Assembly (NCBI GenBank): GCA_006937955.1
Contig: SSNP01000106.1
Location: 1,300,003 to 1,364,002, forward strand
DNA: 64,000 bases
Origin: Pachypanchax playfairii
Taxonomy: Eukaryota; Chordata; Actinopteri; Cyprinodontiformes; Aplocheilidae
Direction: 5' to 3'
Numbering within the stretch: the stretch's first letter is position 1; every line of letters begins with the position of its first letter. Made by a program: the position numbers and the translations under genes. The notes below the pieces were generated by a model. It did no database searches. It was given only the letters and a program-made list of their open reading frames with translations, and was not told where the DNA came from. Shown piece after piece: positions 39,550 through 50,800 of this stretch.

Positions 39550-39631
39550 TGTATGTACCAATACCTGTACTGGTATTGGTTATCAGGGCCACTACCATTC
39601 TAACGTACTTGTATCGGTATTGGTTTGTTAA
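39550..39631. repeat. Left part of a repeat split by family-1 copy 3
   Basis: Contains ACCAATACCTGTACTGGTAT and TTGTATCGGTATTGG, reminiscent of the GTATCGGTACTC-rich ends of common fish DNA elements. The related phrase ATTGGTACTCAATATCGGCA resumes beyond the TTAA element at about 40,388. This suggests one older repeat interrupted by the insertion and abutted by Tc1. Confidence 0.4.
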
Positions 39632-40182
39632 AGAACAAATTTCATGACTTTGTGGTTATAGCTAACCTGTAACCTGTAATATGAAACATTTTCTATCTTA
39701 TATCTTATAACGTTAACACTGATTAACAGTCCTTTCAATATGGCTGCTTGAAAATGTATTCGGGTTCGGCTCCAACTCATTAATATTCATTATGCCAATT
39801 TGCTGGACTCAGATTGGCTAACAAACTAGCCTATGAGAGCACGGCTTCCTGTTTCCTTCCCCGCTGCGCATGGCAACAGTGCAAAGAGCTTCCTGTTTGA
39901 TATGTGTTCATATTAACAGCTTTTAGCCAGCAGCATGCTAGGCGTGGTTTCAACTGAGTAAGCTGATGAATACTAATGAGTAAAGGAGTTGTGACATAAC
40001 AAATACAGGCTTTTTGAACTCGGGAGACTCGGCTTTTATCGCCACCTGTGTAGTTTGAGAGATTAAAACTGAAAGAGAAGTTTTTGACCTGTTTTCACAC
40101 CCACTATGAAGGTAAGAACACCTGTGGAGCTAAAATATTCAACAGAAACTTCAGAAAAAATGGTTTTAATGGAAGGGCCTCT
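39632..40182 (+). mobile_element. Family-1 TTAA repeat, copy 3 (551 bp)
   Basis: TTAA lies on both sides (39,628-39,631 and 40,183-40,186). The left end is AGAACAAATTTCATGACTTT and the right end TTAATGGAAGGGCCTCT. Internal blocks match copies 1, 2 and 4. Non-coding. Confidence 0.75.
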
Positions 40183-40379
40183 TTAACCGATACCCTGAAC
40201 AGATACTTAAAATGTAGAAATTCAGCAATAATTTTACAGAAAATGTTTATTTTTCCACTTGAAGTTTTAATTTTATGGTCATTTTTATTGTTTTTTTATC
40301 TATTTCACCTTCATTTGTTGCAACGAGAAGAAAATAATACCTGTCTTCCAATTCATTGGATTTTTTGTGTGTGGTAGAA

Positions 40380-40475
40380 GTATTAGCATTGGTACTCAAT
40401 ATCGGCAAGTACTCAGATCCAAGTATTAGTATTGTATCGGTTTGAAAAGACTGGTATATTGTATCCCTAATTTTC
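40380..40475. repeat. Right part of the interrupted TATCGG repeat
   Basis: ATTGGTACTCAATATCGGCA, AGTACTCAGATCCAAGTATT and GTATCGGTTTGAAAAGACTGG recall the terminal region of a common fish DNA transposon remnant. From 40,480 to 41,600 I see only AT-rich DNA, part of which is probably the ace 3' UTR (TTTATT at 40,640, an AATAAA on the minus strand). Confidence 0.4.
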
Positions 40476-41607
40476 TAGTTACACACGAGTTTAGTACAAC
40501 ACAATAAGATTTAAAAAAACTTTACATTCATTTAAAAACATTTCCTCTTTTACATTTACAAATTACAGTAATTACACAACTGCAAAGAAGACTGATCAAG
40601 TTTTTTTCTGTTGAATAATGACTTTGTTATTTAAATATTTTTATTAAGAACTTGGTGGATTTTTTTTAGATCAGGTTAGACATTTTTGTATCTGTAAGTT
40701 AATCATTAGATTTAGACATTCTAGAAACATTTAAAACAGTAGGTAATACTTTTAGCCCAAAATTTGAAAGCATACTGTTGATAACATCATTAAAAGTTTG
40801 TTGGTTTCATTATGTGACAGTAATTTGGCTGGAATCTGGAAGAAACTGTAAACCTGGTTCTTTTAACAAAAATCTAATTTTGCAAATTCTTATATAAAAA
40901 AAAAAAAACGCCCCAAAAATACATGTAGCAAATTAATTAACAAATAGCATTAAAGTTTTACATGTTGTTCCACATATGATCAGATGAACATGTTGAAAAG
41001 GTTCTAAAATTGCTTTTCATTAACATTTTACATGTTACTTTCTCTAGAGGTTAAGGTGGTTTCCTATGAGAATAAATGCTAAAAATAATACACACACAAA
41101 AACACAAAACATGTCAAATACTTTAAAATTAATGGCACATTGTACATTTCCAGTTTTGTTAAATAACCTTTAGAAATACCTTCCAAATGTTTTAGAGTTA
41201 AAAGGATCCAGATAAAAGCTGGATTTTTTATAATACATGTCAATGTATTTTAAAGACGCAGTGTTTCAAAATAAAGTTAAAGCATTGCAATTTCAACTAA
41301 AGATCTCCATTTCATTACCTAAATAAAAATAATTTACAAATAAACACATACAAAATGCATTTCTTATGTTGTATTTTAAAGTAGAAAACTTTAAAATTTT
41401 TAGTTGCTTTCTGCAGTGAGAAAACAAACCGTATGATATGGTAAATTTTAGACAAAGCAAATTGAAATTTAGAAAATACTGAGACAATTCCCATTCAGAA
41501 TAGTCCAAAAGTTAATGTGTTTCACACCAAATATTTGTGTTCACATTGAGGTTGGTTTGTGTTCGTTACAGTGAGGCAGACTGCATTTTTTTCCCCTCAG
41601 CAAGCAC

Positions 41608-41810
41608 TTAGTCTTTCTGCTTCAGCTCCATTGTGGATAAGGACTTTTCAGGCTTTTTTGACTTTCTGTATTTGTAGGCAAGAAGGATGGTGGCTACCAG
41701 GAGAACCAGGCCTAGAACCAACAGGATCCATTGACCAGCGACAGCAGCACCACCATCTACACTCATTCCCAGGAAGTCAACTTTCTCAGGCTTAGTTACC
41801 ACATCTGTTC
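41608..41810 (-). CDS. ace: ace exon 25: stalk, transmembrane helix and short tail
   Basis: Encodes residues 1222-1288. A polar stalk (TDVVTKPEKVDFLGMSVDGG) precedes a helix of about 18 hydrophobic residues (about 1249-1266, WILLVLGLVLLVATILLA). A basic stop-transfer stretch (YKYRKSKK) and a short tail ending MELKQKD follow. In mammals the stalk is where ectodomain shedding occurs. The tail is clearly shorter than the human one. Confidence 0.93.
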
Positions 41811-44800
41811 CTGGAAGACACATGAAGTTCAGAGTGATGAACAACAAAAGCTGTTTAGGGATTTTTAAAAAAGTTATTCAATTTTTTCTTTCATTATTAC
41901 AAAGCTACTGCATGAGTGTGTGTCTGTATGCAGTTTTTATATATAATGACATTTATATATAATAAATATTCTCTATTTTATGTGGGCCAAAGTTCAGATC
42001 TCATACACCTGAACAGGTGACCCGCTTCATGCTCATATCTTATCGACAGAAGACGTGACTTTGATAAATTACAGGCTCCTGATTAAATTTGTTTTATTGC
42101 TTGTTTGTGACTTTGTTATAAAGAGACCCTTCCATTAAAAACAGTTTTTCTGAGGTTTCTGTTGAATATTTTAGCTCCACAGGTGTTCTTACCTTCATAG
42201 TGGGTGTGAAAACAGGTCAACAACTTCTCTTTCAGTTTTTATCTCTCAAACAACGCAGGTGGCGATAAAACCCGAGTTCGAACAGCCTGTATCTGTTTCA
42301 TCACAACTCCTTTGTTCGTTAGTTTTCGGCAGCTCCTGCAGTTGAAACCACGCCTAGCATGCTGCTAGCTAAAAGCTGTTAGCATTAGACGTAGCAAACA
42401 GGAAGACACAACGTCTGACGTTGCCATGCGCAGCGGGGCAGGAAACAGTATACCTTGCTCTCATAGGCTAGTTTGTTAGCCAATCTGAGTCCAGCAAATT
42501 TGAACAATGAATATGAACGAGCTGCTGATGAAGCAGCCTGACGGAAGGAGCCGGAACCACGCGAATTTTAACGCAGACAGCTTGAAAGGTCTGTTAATCA
42601 GCGTTTCCTGACGTTTTTTAGATATAAAATGTTTCATATTACTGGTTAATACTTAAGAAATAACCACAAAGAAATGTGTATGAAATGGCCTCTTTAACCG
42701 AGATCGCTCTGGCTGTCTAAACATGAGACCTTCAGAAATGGTAACACTGGTCAGTTTGGAAAATCAAATCTTCAATAGAGTCGATGCAAAACAATTACAG
42801 CTGCTTAAATGTTAAAATATTTGTAACATATATAAATATACTGTGATGCCATTTCAGTTTTTCAGATGAAATCTGTAACTGCAGCTGAGTCGTTGATCTC
42901 AGAAACAGCCGATGTGACACATCTGAATAATGTGTATTCATTCATTTCCTCTATATCCATTATTTACTTCTTTCATAACAGTTGCGCTTCGATTATCCCC
43001 ATATCGCTTTCTGGGTCTCAAATACCCCAAGTTTCAAATATTTCACCAGTCTAATCTCCAGACTTCCTTTCAGCAGGATCTCATCAGTAAAACAAGATGA
43101 GTGGGTGATTGATTTCACAGTAAGCTTAAGCTGAAGAGAGAAACCAGAGGACTGCCTGGTTTTACTGTCTGGGAAGGGGTTCAACAACATTTTGTTTTCA
43201 GTGTGCTGAATTTATGTTGGACAGATTTCCTGCAAATCCATGTATGTTTCTGTAGGTGTATAAAAGCACATGAATGCATGAGTGTGTTAGACGTACTGGC
43301 TTCAGGTTTCCAGGAGTATTCAGGCCATCCCCGGATATCGTTGTTCTTGTTGTTCTCCACCTCCAGCCAATCGATGAGAGGTTTGAAGTACTGCATGAGG
43401 GGCTGAGCCGTCATTTTGGACTGACCAGTGATCATGGCCATGGCTTCAGGCCAGGGCTTACTGTTACCGAGCTTCATCACATCACTGTGAATGAATCAGA
43501 AAGATTGTGTTGAGCAGCATGAGGCACACGTTTCTTTGAATTTGAGGTTTGTGCTTACTAACCCCAGCAGCTTCCCAGCTTCTTGAGATTTGTAGATATC
43601 ACATGTGTGCAGAGGCCCAACATGATTAGCAGCATCACAAAGAGCCTTGTGGAACTGAAACTGGATGATGAAGCTAACAAAGTACCTGAAAGTTATAAAA
43701 CGTGCAGCATTAGGTCTGTAGCGGTAGAAAGAAACAGTTTCACAACACGTGGAACAATTAAGTTTTAAGCCACGTGACACCCGGTAAGAGAACAACACGG
43801 TGCACCTCATCGGATTTATCTTATCTACCTTAAGCTGAGTTAATTTTAATGTGCCTAATTTGTTTTGCAAAGTCATGGAGTTTTACCTGACATAGGGCAC
43901 ATTTGCAGGGATGTGGAACTTTGCACCTGGGTCAAAGTCTTCTTCAGTACGGGTTACAGGGGGACACAGTCCCTGGTACTTCAATCTGCAACACAATAAA
44001 AAAAAGATTGAATAAGTCTTTTAAATAATAAACCACTTTAATATCCCTGGACTTCGAGACTGGAATACTCTTAGGGACCTTTTACCTGAGGTTCCACCAT
44101 TCTTTGTTATACTCTGTTGGAGGGATGCGCCCATCAAAAACTTTCCACCTCCACTGATCCATCAGGTACCCAAAAGGCAGGAAGGCAATCTTGTCAAGGG
44201 CCATGCTCATCAAAAAGTTGATGTCACTCTCTGTGAGAAACAGAAATCCCAAACTTATGAATGACAGCCGGTTAAAGCACCAGATCTCCGTTTGATACTC
44301 TCATCATCACTCACCATGGTTGGTCTCCACCTTGTCCAGGAGGCCAATACTCTGCAGATGTTTGGGTGTGGACACGGACAGGGCAAGGACATCACCAATG
44401 GCCTCATGGAAGCCAGGGTTGGCACCATCACGGAAGGACACAGGCTGGTCTTTGTACTGCAAGAAATACTGAACGTGGCCCATTTCATGGTGCACTGTGA
44501 TCAGGTCGTCCATAGTCACGACAGTGCACTGCTTGATCCTGAAGACACAAGGAAATGCAGGGTAATCCTTCTGTTTATAGACAATGTTAAGTAGAAAAGT
44601 CATGATTATTTTCAATAATAAAATCACATAATGAAGACAAACTCATGAGCAGCAAGATGCACACAAATCTTTAACCTTCACCATAAGAAACAACGTTGTT
44701 GAGACTAGGATACATTCTAAAACAAGAGCAAAGAATATCAAAGGAAAGAATAATCAACCTGAAATCTTTTCGGTTATAGAAGTCCCACGCAGAGGCGTGA

Positions 44801-47800
44801 CACACCACCTGACGTCCATCAGTCGGCTTTTCCAGCATGGATTTATCCCAGAATTCTTTGGGCATTGGCAGCAGACCAAGAGAAGTGAAAAAATGATCTG
44901 ATTCTTGAAACATCCTGGTGGAATTCCAACCCTAAATGAGAAAACACCAAAAGATCACATTGACAATTTTGCCAGGAAAGGAACCAAAGCTGCTTTCAGG
45001 AACCCCCAACTGGTACAGACCATAGTCCTAGCAGCATTAAAGACAACCTGCTTGGTTATTTAGAAAATATAACGTGTTCTTTTGTTCTCATTGGATTATT
45101 ATGCAATAAATGTTTCATGAGTTCATTCACCTGTGCCACCATAGCTGGTGTGGCATCAACCTGTGTGGCATCTGGGTAAGGTATGACTAAATCCATTATC
45201 CCAGACCAGGTCTGTGCCCACATGTTGCCTGAAAGGACAGAACAACTTAAATATTTGACATTACTAAGTCGAAGAAGATAGTTCCTCTCAGTTATGCCAG
45301 TGTTTAACCAAGTGGGACTTGCGATTGTCAGTCCAAACTCTAACCATGTGGAACTGTCACACTCAATCTTACGCCCACTGCCTCTGAAAGAAAATTAAAT
45401 CCAAAGGCATCTGCAGCCAAAGACATACCATCGGTGAGGAATGCTTACACAGAAAAGTGTGCAGATCTGGCTGAAAGGAATTGGTAGTATCTCAGCTCTA
45501 AAAAGACTGTTATATTATACATGTTTATTTATGATAAAATCTTCATACTTACCCAACAAATGAGCAGGAATGGGCCCCTTCAAGTTGACATATTTAGAAC
45601 CATACTTTCGATACAAAGCTCTTCGAACATATGCATGTACGTTCAAATAGAGAGGCTCAAGCTCCTTCCATAAAGTCTCCAAGTCTTCCTCAAAAGTTGG
45701 AGTTTCATACAGGGACCTCCAAAAAGCTCCATTATCAGCATGACCTACATAGCAAGTCAAACAGTAGAGTCTTCAGTATTTAAAGGTGGTTCACAGTTAT
45801 GTTCCAAATTCCTGATCCTGCCAGAGACTCTCAGCTGGGCCCATGTGGTCAACACTAAGGTTTGGCTACAGTTTATAAAACTCCATAATGCACATTTAAA
45901 AAATAACCCTTTAAAGAAAAGAAGAAAGAAAAAAAAACTACTGATCTACAACATGTACATTAAAAATCGGGTCCAAGATTCAGAAGAGGTTTTCCCTGAG
46001 GCTATGGCTGGTTTGTAAATATTTGCAAGTATAGCTGCTTAAGCATAAAGAATAAATTAAAGGTTGAATATGTAGCAAATTCATTAAAAGATTTTTTTTT
46101 TAATTATTCCTCCATAGGGTGTTTAGAGGGGCTCAGAATGAAAGTATAGTATTTCCTTGAAAAAATATATTTGAATTAAAAATAACATTGATTTTGACGG
46201 GCATAGCATTACATCTACTAGCCAATAGCAGCACCATTGCGGGTTGCCTAATACGATGAATAGTCCGAGGCTAGTACTGTGGAAAATGGTGGAGTCGGCA
46301 AGTCAAGCAGCTGCTTCAGAGCTTGGAGATTTCGTTATCCTTTTCAGAAGTGGAGCGACCAGAGAAGAGCAAAACCAGAGGGAGTTTACGTGAAACCTAC
46401 AACAGTAGTAATAAAAAAAATTTCACGGCATCAAAATGCATGTGCAAATGTGGCGCCTGATGGCTTTTCTATTGGTGCAACTACTACATCCACACACTAG
46501 ATGTCGCTGCAGTGTTCATGTTCCATATCCAACCTTTAATGTTAGGTGAATTTGGCTAACTTTTTGAACACTAATGATTAAAACAGCATGAGTTAGCTTT
46601 CTCAAAGGAGCTTAGAAGTTCAGGCTGCTATTGTTTCTTATGACGTTAGCTTAGCTCAGCTTTCAGAACAAGAATAGCCATCTTCGATTTACTCAGTGTT
46701 CATTCCAAACACTGCTTATTTGATTATTTTTACCAAATGTAGCTACCAGTTGTTGGTTGCAATGAGAGAGTGCATATCAGGTAACATATAATATCAGGTG
46801 TTTGCCAACAGCTATAACTCCTGACACATGCATCTCACTTGAGGAAGATCCTGCTTCATTCAGTCGTTTTACAGATGAGTCTAACCCATATACAGTACAT
46901 TTCATACTTTTTGGCAAAAGAAATAGAGGTGATTGTCAACGTGGATGTAAACTAGGTCGAGGTGTCGTACCGTTGAGTGTGGCAGCTTTGTTGGCCAGTT
47001 CAACATATCTCTTATAATCCTGACGAAGAACTTTGCCAGCAGCATCTCTCCATCCTTTCCAGGCAAACAAAAGTTCATCGTAATCCCTGGACTCTGCCAT
47101 GATCTTCTGGAGATCTGAGACAAACCATAGTTAATATTACAAACTAGATCATTTACAATGTAAAACACAAAGAAGTACTTGGCACATAACAGTTAGTGCA
47201 TTTATCACATTCACACATCTACATAATTAGTTAAAGGATTTTTCATTGCCTTGTAAATATTAAACAGTAAAACTTTCTTTCCTGCATTTTCTTATCTGTT
47301 GATTTGTACATGTTACATGTTGACTCTTTGCATAAGTCTCACCTGGATCCAGTGGATGACACACATCATTCTCTCTGCAGACCTCAGCCACACTGTACTT
47401 AGTCTCCATGTTAGACAGAAGAGTGTTGTACTGCAAAAAAATAAAAATAAATATGATAAAACTTTACATTTGGCCCCAAATGGCAGTAAATATATGTGTT
47501 TACTGGCATCTAAAGCAGACAGTGGAAACTGGTTACATCACAAACAGCTTATTTTTATCAGCACCAGATAGAACTCGTGTCTTCACAAGTTGGTCTTTCC
47601 TTTCCATCAGTTGTTTTGCAAAAGTGTTCTCACCAAAAATATGTTGACACAAGGATTTATATAATGGACAAAAATATTATTTGTATTAGCTATTCAGCAC
47701 TGTACATTTATATATCACTGACTGAGTGTTGGGACAAAAAAGGTTTTAAAAATCTTTTTTTTTCAATATCCTTACTAAAAGCTTAAATTCAATTCATGTT

Positions 47801-50800
47801 TTAAAAAACTTATCACAATGGAGTGATGGTGTTGACATGGTCCAGCTGTGATCATAGGAATATTTAAATTGTCTAAAATATCAAAAAGTTTGAAACTTAC
47901 CAGAATATGTGGTGGTATTGCATTCAGCACACCCAGGGAAAAGTAAAGGCATCCTCAGGGATAGAGCTGAACTGCTTTTGCCTCATTTAATTAAGTTTAT
48001 AAAACTATCTGACAGAGTTGACAGGAAATGAGGAGCCAACTTTGACAGGCAAAATTTTATGAAAAATATTTTTTGATGTTCACTTCATGTATTGTTTTAT
48101 ATATTTATGACTCTTCTCTTTAATTTGATATATAGGTGTTCACAGTTTTGGAGTTTTTAAAAGTCTTTTTTGGCCTGATCAATACTGTGACCTATTGCTG
48201 AGGACAACTACAATAACATGGACCCTCTAACCAGAGACCATACATTTTAAACAAAATTTCCTGAAAAAGACAAAAATGTGTGCTAAAAAATAAAATAGGT
48301 ATACACAGTTCCTTTAGATGTAACTTTGTAGGTATGTCAAATGTGATGGTTTCCTTGATTTTTTAATATAAATTAGACCTTTTACTGTAGGACATTTTGT
48401 CCCAACTCTCAAGAATTAGTGATATATAAAAGGTGACTGTTTTATTTTGGGTTTTTCTGGATTCAAAGGGTCAAAATTAGACTTTACAAGCTCAAAAATG
48501 TTAAACAGTAACTTTCGTTTTAGTCTGAACGTCCCTTTGCAGATTGTCCTTTGATCACATTTAAGTCGCCTTTGTTTATGACATTCCTGAATGTTAATCA
48601 GTTTATACATGTCTCTTGTAAATGTTCAACACGAACCTGCCTTTTCTTTATTTCACTACCAGTTCAGATGTGTTTGCATCTCTGGTTCTACCAGTTCCAC
48701 AAGCAACAATCTAACGTAGCCACGTTTTCTTTCTTTCTTCATACATTTTCCTGAATACTATAATCTAGCCTCAAGATGTGAGTCTTGGAGCCGCAGTGTC
48801 CTAGAAAACTCTCTCAGTCCTCAGCAACATGAAATTGTCTTGATTGTAGATGTTAACACTTTTTCAACAAGTTTCAGTTGATTAAAAACCTGCTGCTTCG
48901 TTCTGGCGTCTTCCTGACCATAAAGCAGCTACACCTTTCTCTGATTTTTAAAATTAAACTTGGAATCGTGCTCCAAACATTCCTGATTTATAAGTGAAAT
49001 ACACATTTTTCCTGGTTGCTGTCCAACAGAAAGGTGTTTAAACACATAAATACAAACGTGTCTGCATCAGACATCCACACCTCTTCCAGTTCCGCTGGGG
49101 GCAGCGCGGCCCTCTCGATGTCGCTCAGCTTCTGGATGACACGTTTGACTGAAGCATCTTGGAAGTCCGTGGTATCGTACTCGCGAGCCTTCAGCCCGTA
49201 CTTCAGAGTGTGCTGCGACATCTCCAGGCTCTTCTTTAGCTGAAGAACAAGTTCTCTTTATTTCAAGCTCAAAATCATGAAAACGGACGGGTCGCTTGTT
49301 GACGCATGCATGTTAGTGTTGTGATTTATGAGAACATGCATAATGTGTTAGTACTGATTTGTGAGACAGTGTTTACCAGCAATCTTTTATTGATTTTATT
49401 AATGTATAGAACAAGATTTAAACTTTAAAATGGCGACAGATGAGCAAGGTTGTCTCCAGGGACTCAGACTTTTCTCACCATGGCCTCTTTGTTGGCTTCA
49501 GTGATGTCTGTGTTGTAGTTCCAGGAGGCCTCGGTGTACGCGTTCCACACCACTTCAGCTGTGTTGTTGTACTCTTCCAGAAATGTCTTTGCATGAAGTT
49601 CATCTGTATTCTTATCTGGGTAAACAGAAAAGATGAGCCAATCAGAATTTGAAGGTGAATAGCTGCCTCATCTAATCTGCTCGTTATTCTGTCACTAAAA
49701 CTTTTTAGATCCAACATGGTCACCAATGTCTTCCGGGTAGCCCTCAGGAATAGGTGGGACCCAGTTGAATTCAGGCCATCCCAGGGTCTCATTCACATTT
49801 TGTTTCTCCAGCCACTTAATGACTGGCTCAAAGTATTTCATTAGGGCACTCGCGTCCATCTGCCTGGTGCCTATTGCCTCCTGAAGCACTTCAGGCCAAG
49901 GTTTGGATGAGCCAGCCTGAAGAACTTTCCTTGAAAGGAAAGACAATCGTTTTTAAAAACCCATCATATTTATGTTGTGTATTAAACCACAAAGATCAAA
50001 TCAGTTCACATACTGAAGAATGGCTCCTGCTTCTGCAGATTGGTAGATGTCACACGTGTGCAGGGGGCCTATGTGATTGGCTGCCTCGCACAATTTCTCA
50101 TGGAACTGGAACTGCAGGATGAAGCTAACAAAATACCTGCAGGGGAGAATTACAATAGAAAAACCACATTTATAAAAATGGTGTAAGCTGATGATTTCTG
50201 CCCTGAGGTGGTGCTGGATACGTCAACACTCCCCTTGAAAAGAATCCAGCTGGAGTTACTTTTCTGAAATTGCCTTGGCTTCAGCAACTAGCTTCCTTCC
50301 ATTGTAGGGTTGTATTGTTTTAAAAAGACCACACACACTTCCAGCAAGCAATCCTCAGTCTAATTGCAATCAAAAACAGATATATTGCACAAATATGCCA
50401 AAGACTGTGCAAGGTAAAGCTTGTTTTGGCTTTAACAGCTTGTGTACACAGTCTACTGGAAACTAGGAAGGTCTACATCATGTTGAATGTATTAACAAGC
50501 AGTTAGACCCCTCTGCTTCAGTACACCTGATTCCAATCAATGGTTGATTTCACAGGCGTCTGCTGAACTGCAGTCATCTGAATCAGGTGACATGCAGGAC
50601 AGTAGTACTCCAGGACTAATCCATTAGGATTGTGGGCAATAGAATCGTAAGAGTGGAACAGGATAATACCTGATGTATGGTGTGTTTCCAGGAATGTGGT
50701 ATTTTGCACCAGGATCAAAGTGGTCCTCTGTACGTTTGGTGGGTGGGCAGATTCCTTGGTATTTAGTTCTGTAAAGAAATAGAATAAACTCTAGCTAGGA

